DNA of 44,786 nucleotides from Paludibacter propionicigenes (GTDB lineage Bacteria; Bacteroidota; Bacteroidia; Bacteroidales; JAFGXI01): assembly GCA_020721655.1 (NCBI GenBank), contig DYMG01000011.1:1-44786 (forward strand), given 5' to 3'. The stretch's first letter is position 1. Every line of letters begins with the position of its first letter. The notes under the pieces are model-generated. The model saw nothing but the letters and a program-made list of their open reading frames with translations, was not told the DNA's origin and did not search any database. This document shows positions 9,678 through 17,829 of this stretch, piece after piece. A program made the position numbers and the translations under genes.

Positions 9678-10637
9678 TTATAAAAATCTCACGCTTTTGT
9701 TTCTTGAAGGACCTTTGTCGGAACTAACATTGAAACAATATTGAGCCATTATTTCTATTGACCCATTATTATAATATCTAAATTTATTAATGTTGTAATC
9801 GTATGCTACAGCTATAATTAAATTCATTGGTAGTTGAACTCCAGCTAAGAAATCTACAGATTCGTTCATTCTATATGTAACGCCAACCCAGTATTTTTTT
9901 TCGTAAATTAAGTTTACGTTTAAGTCGTAAGCGTTTGTAACTCCATCTGATTTAATCATAAAGCTAGGTCTTAGTTCCCATTGCTCTTCTGGTAGGGTGT
10001 AGTAATATCCAGCAGTTAAGTAATAATGACGAGCTGAATATGGCACTTTACCGTTTGTGAATTTTAGTTTTGGCTCTGTTAAGTGCGATGTTGAAAGTCC
10101 TGCGTATAATAAATTATCGTTTAAGTTAACTTTGTAAAACAGACCAAAGTCCATATCAAATGCAAAATGACTTTCTGCTAAAGGAACAGCAGGGTCTGAG
10201 TAAGGGTCGTTATTGTTATCAACAAGGAAATCAAAAGTTTTCCATTCTCCGTCAATTGCTCTGTTTAAAAAGCCAAAACTTAGTCCAATACCTAAAGTTC
10301 CTGCGTCATCTAAATTTAAGCGGTATGCGTATGATAGTTTTAAGTTTACGGATTTTTCAAAACCTTGTTCGTCTTTTAGAACGGAAATGCCGGCACCACT
10401 GCTAATTGATTTTATAGGCATGTGTGCATTAAATACTATTGTGGTTGGTGCACCTTCAAAACCCATCCATTGTTTTCTATATATTCCGTTTGCACAAATA
10501 GCTCCATTGCTACCTGCAAAACCAGGATTTATAGACATGTGATTAAACATATTAAAACTATACTGCGGATCTTGTTGTGCATAACCAGATGTAAATAAAA
10601 TAATTGCAGTAAATAACAATGTAAATCTTCTTATCAT
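9678..10637 (-). CDS. porP: PorP/SprF family type IX secretion outer-membrane protein
   Basis: A beta-barrel-like outer-membrane protein of the PorP/SprF family, associated with T9SS (in Flavobacterium SprF helps export the adhesin SprB; in Porphyromonas PorP is part of the core). A signal peptide (MIRRFTLLFTAIILFTSGYAQ) is followed by the family hallmark DPQYSFNMFNHMSINPGFAGS. Alternating aromatic and polar strands run to the end. The frame also opens at 10676 and 10649, but the ATG at 10637 begins a normal signal peptide and has AAAGGA just upstream, giving 319 residues. It is the first gene of porP-gldK-gldL-gldM-gldN. The 302 bp between it and the hldE stop presumably holds the operon promoter, but I found no exact TAnnTTTG there. 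Confidence 0.93.
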   Translation of the reverse strand: MIRRFTLLFTAIILFTSGYAQQDPQYSFNMFNHMSINPGFAGSNGAICANGIYRKQWMGFEGAPTTIVFNAHMPIKSISSGAGISVLKDEQGFEKSVNLKLSYAYRLNLDDAGTLGIGLSFGFLNRAIDGEWKTFDFLVDNNNDPYSDPAVPLAESHFAFDMDFGLFYKVNLNDNLLYAGLSTSHLTEPKLKFTNGKVPYSARHYYLTAGYYYTLPEEQWELRPSFMIKSDGVTNAYDLNVNLIYEKKYWVGVTYRMNESVDFLAGVQLPMNLIIAVAYDYNINKFRYYNNGSIEIMAQYCFNVSSDKGPSRNKSVRFL

Positions 10638-10939
10638 ATTTCCTTTCATTTGTATGTATTTTTTACAGCTCCTCATTTGCTTTAAAAAGTAAAGTAAGTA
10701 AAAAAAATTTAATTAAACAAGTATTTATTAACATTTTTTAGTTGATAAACCTGTTTGTAACTAGTTAACAATCTAATAATAAAGCGTTTACTAAGCATTA
10801 TTTTTTTATTTTATTATATAAATTAGTTGACTAAAGTAATAAAAAATATAATAGAACTATCCATTTAACGAAAAAAAAATAAAAAATATTGTTAACATTA
10901 AATATGTATTTTTTGTTTGTTTTTGTAATTCATTGTTTG

Positions 10940-11947
10940 TCAGTAATTTGATTGATTAGTATTTTTTAATATTTCGTTTTTTAATTGCTGTTTATTTATT
11001 GAAACAACGCCTACATTTTCACAGACTAATCCTCCGGCAATATTTGATATGTAAGCTATATCTTTAATATCCATATTTTCTGTTAAACAAAGAGATGCAA
11101 CACTAATTACAGTATCGCCAGCACCAGATACGTCGGCAATTTGTCTTATTTCTGCTGGTAAATAATTTGAAGTTTCTTGATTTAGTATGTAGCAACCAAG
11201 TTCTGATAGTGTTAAGAATGTTATTTTGGAGTTTAATTTATTATGAATTGTTTTAACGGCATTAAATATTTCCTCTTTATTTTCTTTATTTATATTAATC
11301 ATTAAACCCTCAGATAACTCTTTTAAATTAGGTTTAAATAATGTTGTGTTTTTATAATGTAAAAAATTTCTTTTTTTTGGGTCAACTGTTGTAAAAATAT
11401 TTTTAGAATTTGCAATTTTAGTAATTTTATCTATTAGTGTTTTGGTTATAACCCCTTTATCGTAATCTTCAAAAATTATAACGTCAATATTATTGTTATT
11501 TATAGATTGTAAGATATTGTTTGTAAGTAAATTTTCGTCAACACTACTTAATTCAGTATTTATTTCATTATCAACCCTTAGTAAATGTTGTCCGTTGCTT
11601 ATTATTCTTGTTTTTGAAGTTGTTTTTCTCTCTCTACTAATAATAGTGTGTTCTTTTGAAATATTTAGTTTTTCGAGTAAATTTAAGAATATTTTTCCAT
11701 TTTCATCGTCTCCAATTACAGTGCATATTATTGGGTTTGCCTCTAATGCTTTTATATTTAATGCAACATTAGCCGCACCGCCTAATCGGTATTCGTTATT
11801 GGTAACAGATATTATAGGAACTGGTGCTTCTGGAGAAATTCTATCAACAGCCCCAATTAAATAAGAATCTATCATTACATCTCCAATAATCATTACATTT
11901 TTTTTATTGAAGCTGGCAAATATATGTTCTATATAATTAATATTCAC
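10940..11947 (-). CDS. hldE: PfkB-family sugar kinase, D-glycero-beta-D-manno-heptose-7-phosphate kinase (RfaE1 domain)
   Basis: A ribokinase-like (PfkB) kinase that phosphorylates D-manno-heptose 7-phosphate at C1 in ADP-heptose synthesis for LPS inner core. Diagnostic segments are VMIIGDVMIDSYLIG followed by RISPEAPVPII, the glycine-rich YRLGGAANVALN, the late ATP-site segment DVSGAGDTVIS with catalytic Asp, and VGVVSI near the end. Only the kinase half of bifunctional HldE is present; the adenylyltransferase domain is absent, as is common when it is a separate gene (the single-domain kinase is also called hldA or rfaE1). The frame opens at a TTG (11968) that lies in a TATATTTG box, so the GTG at 11947 is preferred; it keeps the IEHIFASF segment that aligns with the E. 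coli N-terminus. Transcribed away from the 12119 gene. Confidence 0.88.
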   Translation of the reverse strand: MNINYIEHIFASFNKKNVMIIGDVMIDSYLIGAVDRISPEAPVPIISVTNNEYRLGGAANVALNIKALEANPIICTVIGDDENGKIFLNLLEKLNISKEHTIISRERKTTSKTRIISNGQHLLRVDNEINTELSSVDENLLTNNILQSINNNNIDVIIFEDYDKGVITKTLIDKITKIANSKNIFTTVDPKKRNFLHYKNTTLFKPNLKELSEGLMININKENKEEIFNAVKTIHNKLNSKITFLTLSELGCYILNQETSNYLPAEIRQIADVSGAGDTVISVASLCLTENMDIKDIAYISNIAGGLVCENVGVVSINKQQLKNEILKNTNQSNY

Positions 11948-11965
11948 GTGTAAAAAAAATTTGTA

Positions 11966-11973
11966 CAAATATA
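11966..11973 (-). promoter_or_regulatory. Bacteroidota -7 promoter box for the heptose kinase gene
   Basis: Minus strand reads TATATTTG, an exact TAnnTTTG match, 18 nt upstream of the GTG start at 11947. No clear -33 element. Confidence 0.5.
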
Positions 11974-12032
11974 TTGGTTTAGTTTTAAAAATTTGATAAA
12001 AAACATTAAATATTTAAACATTAATTTAGATA

Positions 12033-12048
12033 TGTGATATATGTCATA
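12033..12048. promoter_or_regulatory. Possible Crp/Fnr-type operator between divergent genes
   Basis: The sequence TGTGA-TATATG-TCATA resembles the Crp/Fnr-family half-site arrangement TGTGA-N6-TCACA, with one mismatch in the right arm. It lies between the divergent heptose kinase and 12119 genes, 70-90 bp from each start. In such AT-rich DNA this may be chance. Confidence 0.25.
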
Positions 12049-12118
12049 AATTAATTGTATTTTTTTTTTGAAATTTGTAAAAATGATGTTTAGTATTTTA
12101 ATATAATTTTAATTAGGT

Positions 12119-12502
12119 ATGATATTATTAGACGATGAAAAAAAGTTTTTAGTAGGTAACCATTTTATTGATGAAAAAACAAAGTACGTTTTTAAAATTA
12201 TAAAGAAAATGCAATTGCTTTGCGAAAATTCTAAAATATCTGATGTGTCAGAGATGTTTTTTATGCTTACTTATTTACAAACAAAATATTTGTATGATAT
12301 AGAAATGTTGATTAAAAGGGAAAGAATAAAAGAAATAAAAAATAGGGAAGAACATATAAGGAATTTGTCGGTAATATTAATGGAAATTAAAAATAATATT
12401 AATGATAACACTCAACTTAATTGTGAAAATATTAAGAATTTATTTTCGGAATGGATAGTTGAGCAGAAGAAAATAGATTTAATTTTAATGAAATATATTT
12501 AG
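12119..12502 (+). CDS. Hypothetical small helical protein
   Basis: I do not recognise this 127-residue protein. It has no signal peptide or membrane helix, and is rich in Lys, Glu, Ile and Asn. It appears almost entirely alpha-helical with amphipathic stretches (YVFKIIKKMQLL, YLYDIEMLIKRERIKEIKNREEHIRNLSVILMEI), suggesting a helical bundle or coiled coil in the cytoplasm. Codon use matches the neighbours. It is divergent from the heptose kinase gene and followed by an AT-rich gap of 84 bp before the next lipoprotein. No function is inferred. Confidence 0.65.
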   Translation: MILLDDEKKFLVGNHFIDEKTKYVFKIIKKMQLLCENSKISDVSEMFFMLTYLQTKYLYDIEMLIKRERIKEIKNREEHIRNLSVILMEIKNNINDNTQLNCENIKNLFSEWIVEQKKIDLILMKYI

Positions 12503-12586
12503 TTTTTCTAGTTTTTTTTGTTTAAAAAGAATTAATTGTTTTATTGTTAAAATTTTTATTACTATATTTATGGCTTAATTTAAAAA

Positions 12587-13495
12587 ATGCAAAGTATTAT
12601 GACAGGTTTTGTAAGAATCTCATTATTAATGGTTTTGGTAGGAGTTGTTTTTTTATCATCTTGTGAAAAAGAAGCATTGGTAGATACTAACTTGCCAAAT
12701 ACCGAACCTCTTGTTGACGATATGGGTAAAATGTCTTGCTTTATGAGAGAAGGTGAATGGGAAGCTGTAAAATATAAAGCTACTCTTTTTAATGATGTTT
12801 TAAATTTTTATGGAGTAAATGAAAATAACGACACAATTGAGTTAAGCGTATCAGTAGATGCTGGTAATTATTATCAGTTTAATAATGAGATTAATCAGTT
12901 TGGAGCATATAAAAATAGGAGTGTAGATACAATAGGTTATCTTTCAACTTTATATTTCTCATCTATTACAAATCCAGGTGAATCTGCGGGTTATGTAAGT
13001 TTTAGTGATTTAGATATAAAAAACAGCATTATTTCTGGGATATTTGCTTTTAGATGTCAAAAAAATGGCTCGAATAACCAAATACCTATTACAGAAGGTA
13101 AATTTTTTAATCTTAAAATTACACCAAGCGAAAACCCAAATGTTTTAACAGCATTAGTTAATGGAACCGATGAGGCTGTATGTACTTATGTTACAGCAAA
13201 ATTAAATAGCTCAACTAATATTATGAAAATTGATGGCTTATTTGCAGAAAATAAAGCATTAGGATTAGCGTTTAACGTAGATACAGTTGAAAGTGGAGAT
13301 ACATTACAAGTAGATTTGACAAACACAGGATATTATTTTGATGGAATGAATATAATAACTTGCCATACTGGAAAAATAATAGTTGAAACTTTTGACGTTG
13401 TAGCCAAAAAAATTAAAGTGAAATTTGATTATACATACAATTCAACAAGCGTAGAGCAAGGAAATGCGAATTGTACATATTTATTATTAGATTAG
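12587..13495 (+). CDS. DUF6252-like lipoprotein
   Basis: A 302-residue predicted lipoprotein. The N-terminal hydrophobic stretch ends in a lipobox (FLSSC, Cys26). The mature part contains what looks like tandem beta-rich units. The segment AVKYKATLFNDVLNFYGVNENNDTIELSV and the later SFSDLDIKNSIISGIFAF resemble the DUF6252 pattern (a test substance 'TGT/ITL' sheet followed by 'ISGTFSF'). A second related lipoprotein lies at 38614. The function is unknown; probably anchored in the inner or outer membrane facing the periplasm or surface. Upstream, TATATTTA at 12563 is a near match to the -7 box. An efficient terminator follows 19 nt after the stop. Confidence 0.75.
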   Translation: MQSIMTGFVRISLLMVLVGVVFLSSCEKEALVDTNLPNTEPLVDDMGKMSCFMREGEWEAVKYKATLFNDVLNFYGVNENNDTIELSVSVDAGNYYQFNNEINQFGAYKNRSVDTIGYLSTLYFSSITNPGESAGYVSFSDLDIKNSIISGIFAFRCQKNGSNNQIPITEGKFFNLKITPSENPNVLTALVNGTDEAVCTYVTAKLNSSTNIMKIDGLFAENKALGLAFNVDTVESGDTLQVDLTNTGYYFDGMNIITCHTGKIIVETFDVVAKKIKVKFDYTYNSTSVEQGNANCTYLLLD

Positions 13496-13514
13496 TATAA
13501 CTTAAAAAGACACG

Positions 13515-13539
13515 AAGCCGTCGTAAGACGGCTTTTTTT
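13515..13539 (+). terminator. Rho-independent terminator abutting the next start codon
   Basis: An 8-bp GC-rich stem (AAGCCGTC / GACGGCTT) with a GTAA loop is followed by a T-run that ends exactly where the EamA gene's ATG begins (13540). It ends the lipoprotein transcript, but also sits where the ribosome binding region of the next gene should be. Confidence 0.85.
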
Positions 13540-14421
13540 ATGAAAATAATTGATTTAAATAATAAATATTGGCAATATGCTACACTTGTTGTACTTGCTA
13601 TTATTTGGGGCACCTCTTTCATTCTTATGAAAAAAGGTTTGAATAGTTATAGTGGAGTACAAATAGCTTCGTTAAGAATGTTAAGTGCATTTATTGTGTT
13701 AATACCATTTATGCCAAAGGCAATTAAAAAAATAGAAAAAAAACATTTGCCTTTTTTATTGTTTATTTCTTTAATAGGCAATGGTTTTACTGCATTCTTA
13801 TTCCCATTTTCGCAGAAACATATCGATTCATCGGTTGCTGGAATGTTAAATGCAACAACCCCTATATTAACATTTATGGTTGGTGTAATTTTTTATAAAA
13901 CTAAAGTTAAAAACTATAAAATTTTAGGTTTAATAGTAGGACTTATAGGTGTTTTGTTGTTGCTTTACTTTAATTATACCGGTGGAGTAAATAACAATCT
14001 TGTATATTTATTATTACTCGTTTTAGCAGCCACATTTTATAGTTTCAATGTTAATATGGTTAAATTTAACTTAAAAGATTTGAATGGAACAACAATTTCA
14101 ATAGTAACGTTTGCTATTGTTGGACCAGTAGCAGGAGTAATATTTTTTATGTCAGATTTAAGTACAGCCATATCATCACCAAAAATTGTGTCGAGTACAT
14201 TATATATAGTAATTCTTGGGGTTTTTAGTTCGGCTTTAGCAACTGTTATTTTTAACGTATTAATAAAATATACATCTACAGTTTTTGCATCAACAGTTAC
14301 ATATTTAATTCCAATTTTTGCCGTAATGTGGGGCTTGGCAGATGGAGAACAAGTTGGTTTTTTTGAATTGTTTTCAGTAATATTTGTTGTTGCCGGAATT
14401 TATTTAGTTAATAAAGACTAA
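13540..14421 (+). CDS. EamA/DMT-superfamily transporter
   Basis: A 293-residue inner-membrane protein with about ten hydrophobic helices in two EamA repeats. The N-terminal repeat begins with VVLAIIWGTSFILMKKGL, a classic EamA start, followed by ASLRMLSAFIVLIPF. The second repeat begins near LLLLVLAATFYSFNVNMVK and ends with the ATVIFNVLIKYTSTVFASTVTYLIPIFAVMWG signature region. Drug/metabolite exporters of this superfamily move small metabolites or amino acids; the substrate cannot be predicted. The ATG directly follows the T-run of a terminator, so how the gene is expressed is unclear. lnt follows 3 nt after the stop, so the two are probably co-transcribed. Confidence 0.9.
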   Translation: MKIIDLNNKYWQYATLVVLAIIWGTSFILMKKGLNSYSGVQIASLRMLSAFIVLIPFMPKAIKKIEKKHLPFLLFISLIGNGFTAFLFPFSQKHIDSSVAGMLNATTPILTFMVGVIFYKTKVKNYKILGLIVGLIGVLLLLYFNYTGGVNNNLVYLLLLVLAATFYSFNVNMVKFNLKDLNGTTISIVTFAIVGPVAGVIFFMSDLSTAISSPKIVSSTLYIVILGVFSSALATVIFNVLIKYTSTVFASTVTYLIPIFAVMWGLADGEQVGFFELFSVIFVVAGIYLVNKD

Positions 14422-14424
14422 TTT

Positions 14425-16029
14425 ATGAAATTTAAATTACTGGTTTTATCATTTTTATCGGGAGTTTTGCTTTGGTTAGGCTGGACTAGCATTGGCTTAG
14501 GACCATTTTTATTTGTAGCGTTTTTACCATTGTTTTATGTTGATGATTATGTCCGTAATAATTCTCACAAATTAAAATCGGTAAATATATTTTATTATTC
14601 GTATTTAACATTTTTAACTTGGAATTTATTAGCAACTTGGTGGGTATATAATTCGTCGGTTTCTGGAGGATTGATGGCATTTATACTAAATTCATTTTTT
14701 TATGCTGTAATTTTCTGGCTTATTCATGTTGTTAAACAACGATTAGGAAATAAAATTGGGTATTTTTCATTTATTTCAATATGGTTGGCTTGGGAATATG
14801 TTTATATTCATGGAGAAATATCGTGGGTTTGGCTAATTTTAGGAAACGGATTTGCTGAAAATACAAGACTTATTCAATGGTACGATATTACAGGGACTTT
14901 AGGTGGCAGTTTTTGGGTTTTACTTGTTAATGTTTTATTGTATAATATAATTAAGCATTTGTTTAAATATAAAACACTTTATGGGAAAATATTCGACTCA
15001 ATATTAGTTATTTTAATAATATTGTTGCCAATAATATATTCTAATTATAAGTATAACAGTTGTTTAGAGAAAGAGAAGCCAATAAGTGTTGGAATTATAC
15101 AGCCTAATATAGATCCTTATAACGAAAAATTTGGTGGAATGAGTAATTCTGAACAATTATCAATAATATTGAAAATAGCCGATTCGTTAGTCGATAAAAA
15201 CACTGATTTTATTGTTGGCCCGGAAACTGCCATAGAAGATAATATTTGGGAAAACGAAATTTATAATTCGCAAAGCATAAAAAGAATATCCGATTTTTCC
15301 AAAGAACATAAAAATGTGAATTTTGTTATTGGTGCTGTTTCTAGGTATTTATACGAAAACGAAAAACCATCGGAAACTTCGCGAGAATATGGTGATGGTG
15401 GTTTGCGTTACGATGTATTTAATACAGCTTTGCAAATATCGGAAGATACTATAAAAAAATATCATAAATCTAAATTAGTTATTGGGGTTGAAATGTTTCC
15501 TTATCCAAAATATTTGGGTTTTTTAACCGATTTAGCTATAGATTTGGGAGGAACATCTGGTAGTTATGGTACTCAAAAAGAAAGAACAGTTTTTTATAAT
15601 TCGGTAAATTCAGCTAAAATAGCAACTGTAGTTTGTTATGAATCTATTTATGGTGAATTTGTAACAGATTATGTTAAAAAAGGTGCAAATGCAATTTTTG
15701 TAATTACTAACGATGGTTGGTGGGGAAATACACCAGGTTATGTTCAACATTTAAGTTTTTCTCGACTTAGAGCTATTGAAACTAGAAGAAGTGTGGCAAG
15801 GTCAGCAAACACTGGGGTTTCTTGTTTTATTAACCAAAGAGGAGATGTTATTAAACCAACAAAATATTGGGTAGAGGCAGGAATTAAAGGAAATATAAAT
15901 ATGAATGATTATATTACATTTTATGTTAAATATGGCGATTTTATTGGTAGAATATCTTTTTTTATTTCAATTTTAATATTGTTGATGTTATTAGTTAAGT
16001 TTATAAAGCCGAATATTTATTCCAAATAA
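14425..16029 (+). CDS. lnt: Apolipoprotein N-acyltransferase
   Basis: A 534-residue inner-membrane enzyme that adds the third acyl chain to the N-terminal cysteine of lipoproteins, using phospholipid as donor. The N-terminal half has several membrane helices. The periplasmic nitrilase-fold domain starts near VGIIQPNIDPYNEKF. The catalytic triad is visible as Glu267 (VGPETAIED), Lys348 (KYHKSKLV) and Cys404 (VVCYESIYGEF); the active-site region FVITNDGWWGNTPGYVQH and RLRAIETRRSVARSANTG are also characteristic. A final membrane helix closes the protein. Lnt fits the many lipoprotein genes in this window. Its 3' end overlaps the convergent MFS gene by 13 bp. Confidence 0.95.
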   Translation: MKFKLLVLSFLSGVLLWLGWTSIGLGPFLFVAFLPLFYVDDYVRNNSHKLKSVNIFYYSYLTFLTWNLLATWWVYNSSVSGGLMAFILNSFFYAVIFWLIHVVKQRLGNKIGYFSFISIWLAWEYVYIHGEISWVWLILGNGFAENTRLIQWYDITGTLGGSFWVLLVNVLLYNIIKHLFKYKTLYGKIFDSILVILIILLPIIYSNYKYNSCLEKEKPISVGIIQPNIDPYNEKFGGMSNSEQLSIILKIADSLVDKNTDFIVGPETAIEDNIWENEIYNSQSIKRISDFSKEHKNVNFVIGAVSRYLYENEKPSETSREYGDGGLRYDVFNTALQISEDTIKKYHKSKLVIGVEMFPYPKYLGFLTDLAIDLGGTSGSYGTQKERTVFYNSVNSAKIATVVCYESIYGEFVTDYVKKGANAIFVITNDGWWGNTPGYVQHLSFSRLRAIETRRSVARSANTGVSCFINQRGDVIKPTKYWVEAGIKGNINMNDYITFYVKYGDFIGRISFFISILILLMLLVKFIKPNIYSK

Positions 16030-17249
16030 TTTTTTTCGTTTAATTTGAAATTATAAATAAATCCAAAAATAAGAATAGTTAAAACAATTATAATTAGAGT
16101 GTTATATCCTAAAATATTTAATAAAATACCACCGGGTATAGAAAAAAATAAACCAAGTGATGTTAAGTTATTTTGAATTGCAATGTACACAGGTCTTTTG
16201 TTTTCTGGCGAAATAATATAAATTAGATTCGAAAAAGATAATTTAAATCCGTCGCTTGCTGCTCCTGCTAAAACGAATACAGTAGAGTAAGTATAAATAT
16301 TTGTTGCGATAGTTGCTAAGAATATTGATAAAATAATTAATATGAAAGATAATTTTGATGTTAATACATTTTTGTTTTTTGCAGAAAGTTTGCCCCAAAA
16401 AATATTGCTAATTGTTGATCCTGATAAAAGTAAAAAAGCAAAAAGAGCGGCAAAACTTTTGTTTAAGTTTAAATCGTTAATTGCTTTAATTGCTATAAAT
16501 GGAAAAATAATTAAATATGAGTATGATAAAAGTCTAGTAACTATTTGAGTTTGCAAAACTTTATCGTTTTTTAGAATTTGGATAGAGTTTTTTAAAAATT
16601 TACCAAAAGAATTTTCTTTTACACTTACATCTTGTTTTGGAAATTCTTTCATTAAAATTATAGAAATGTATCCTAAACTCATTATTATTGAACTTATAAA
16701 AAACAAATAAGCAAAAGAATAAGGTTCTTTAAAATGTGTTAAAAGCCAACCACTTACGCCTCCACTTATAATTGCTCCTATACCTGCCATAAATTGTTGT
16801 ATAGCAATTGTTTTGCCTCTGTATTCGTTTGAAAAAGATTTGCCAATAAGCTCTGAAAAATACACGGTTCCAAACCCTGCGGAAAAAGAAAAAGAGAATA
16901 AACCTATACCGAATAACCATATTGTTAAATAGTGGTAATCTTTTCCAAATAAATAAATAGAGAGCCCAATACTAAACCAAGTTATAAGCCTAAAAATAAA
17001 AATTATTTTTAGTGGTTTTGAAACTAATTTGTATGATTGTGTGTGAAATGCTGCGTAAAGTTGCATAACAACAGCTCCACCTCTTAATAATGATGAGAAA
17101 AGTCCGATAAGAGCAGAGTTTGAACTAAAATAATTTACAATTACGGGTAAAACTGTTGATGGTTCTGCTATTCCAATTGCCCCTGAATAAAAAAAACCGT
17201 GTAGTATAACTTTTAGTCTGTTTTTAGGGAGGTCAATTTTTTTATTCAT
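16017..17249 (-). CDS. Major facilitator superfamily transporter
   Basis: A 410-residue membrane protein with about 12 predicted helices and a central cytoplasmic loop (LMKEFPKQDVSVKENSFGKFLKN). It starts with VILHGFFYSGAIGIAEPSTVLPVI. It appears to be an MFS permease, but I see no substrate-specific motif, and the MFS loop 2-3 signature is weak. Its start overlaps the purN stop by 8 bp, so it is translationally linked to purN. At its 3' end it overlaps lnt by 13 bp, and no terminator is seen between the convergent genes. Confidence 0.85.
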   Translation of the reverse strand: MNKKIDLPKNRLKVILHGFFYSGAIGIAEPSTVLPVIVNYFSSNSALIGLFSSLLRGGAVVMQLYAAFHTQSYKLVSKPLKIIFIFRLITWFSIGLSIYLFGKDYHYLTIWLFGIGLFSFSFSAGFGTVYFSELIGKSFSNEYRGKTIAIQQFMAGIGAIISGGVSGWLLTHFKEPYSFAYLFFISSIIMSLGYISIILMKEFPKQDVSVKENSFGKFLKNSIQILKNDKVLQTQIVTRLLSYSYLIIFPFIAIKAINDLNLNKSFAALFAFLLLSGSTISNIFWGKLSAKNKNVLTSKLSFILIILSIFLATIATNIYTYSTVFVLAGAASDGFKLSFSNLIYIISPENKRPVYIAIQNNLTSLGLFFSIPGGILLNILGYNTLIIIVLTILIFGFIYNFKLNEKNYLE

Positions 17250-17829
17250 TTTTTATTTTTTGTGCATCACTTATAATTTTTTCAATAGTTTTAGGGAAAT
17301 AATTATATTCGAGTTCGTGAATTTTATTTGCTAAAGTTTCTGCCGTGTCGGAAGGTGTAATAGTACATTTTTTTTGGAAAATTATTTTTCCTTCGTCGTA
17401 TTTTTGGTTTACAAAGTGCACTGTTATGCCCGACTCTGTTTCGTTGTTTTCAATTACCGATTTGTGAACATTGTCGCCATACATTCCTTTTCCGCCATAT
17501 TTGGGTAAAAGAGCAGGGTGTATGTTTATAATTTTTTTTTGGAATTCTGATATTAAATACTCAGGTATTAATAGTAAAAATCCGGCTAAAACTATAAAAT
17601 CAGAATTGTATTTTTTTAGTATATTTAATACATATTCTGAATTTTGGAATTCTAGTTTTGATATTATTTCGCAAGGAATGTTTAGCTTTTGTGCACGTTC
17701 AATAACAAATGCATTTTTGTTGTTTGTTATTATTGATGATATTCTTATTTCATTATTTCCTTTGAAGTAATTGAAAATGTTTTCAGCGTTAGAGCCAGAG
17801 CCAGATGCGAAAATTGTTATATTTGTCAT
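17242..17829 (-). CDS. purN: Phosphoribosylglycinamide formyltransferase (GAR transformylase)
   Basis: A 195-residue cytoplasmic enzyme of de novo purine synthesis that transfers a formyl group from 10-formyl-tetrahydrofolate to GAR. The N-terminal FASGSGSNAENI is the phosphate-binding loop. The catalytic Asn and His are in INIHPALLPKYGGKGMYG and the catalytic Asp is in YDEGKIIFQ. Length is typical. It follows rfbD with no spacer (its start abuts the rfbD stop region) and overlaps the MFS gene, so a purine gene is embedded at the end of a sugar-nucleotide operon. Confidence 0.95.
   Translation of the reverse strand: MTNITIFASGSGSNAENIFNYFKGNNEIRISSIITNNKNAFVIERAQKLNIPCEIISKLEFQNSEYVLNILKKYNSDFIVLAGFLLLIPEYLISEFQKKIINIHPALLPKYGGKGMYGDNVHKSVIENNETESGITVHFVNQKYDEGKIIFQKKCTITPSDTAETLANKIHELEYNYFPKTIEKIISDAQKIKNE

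Noticed and set aside
10638-10939. Possible promoter or small RNA upstream of porP
   Set aside because: The region is very AT-rich, with no exact TAnnTTTG on the minus strand, no stable hairpin and no open frame of note. A promoter must exist but I cannot place it.
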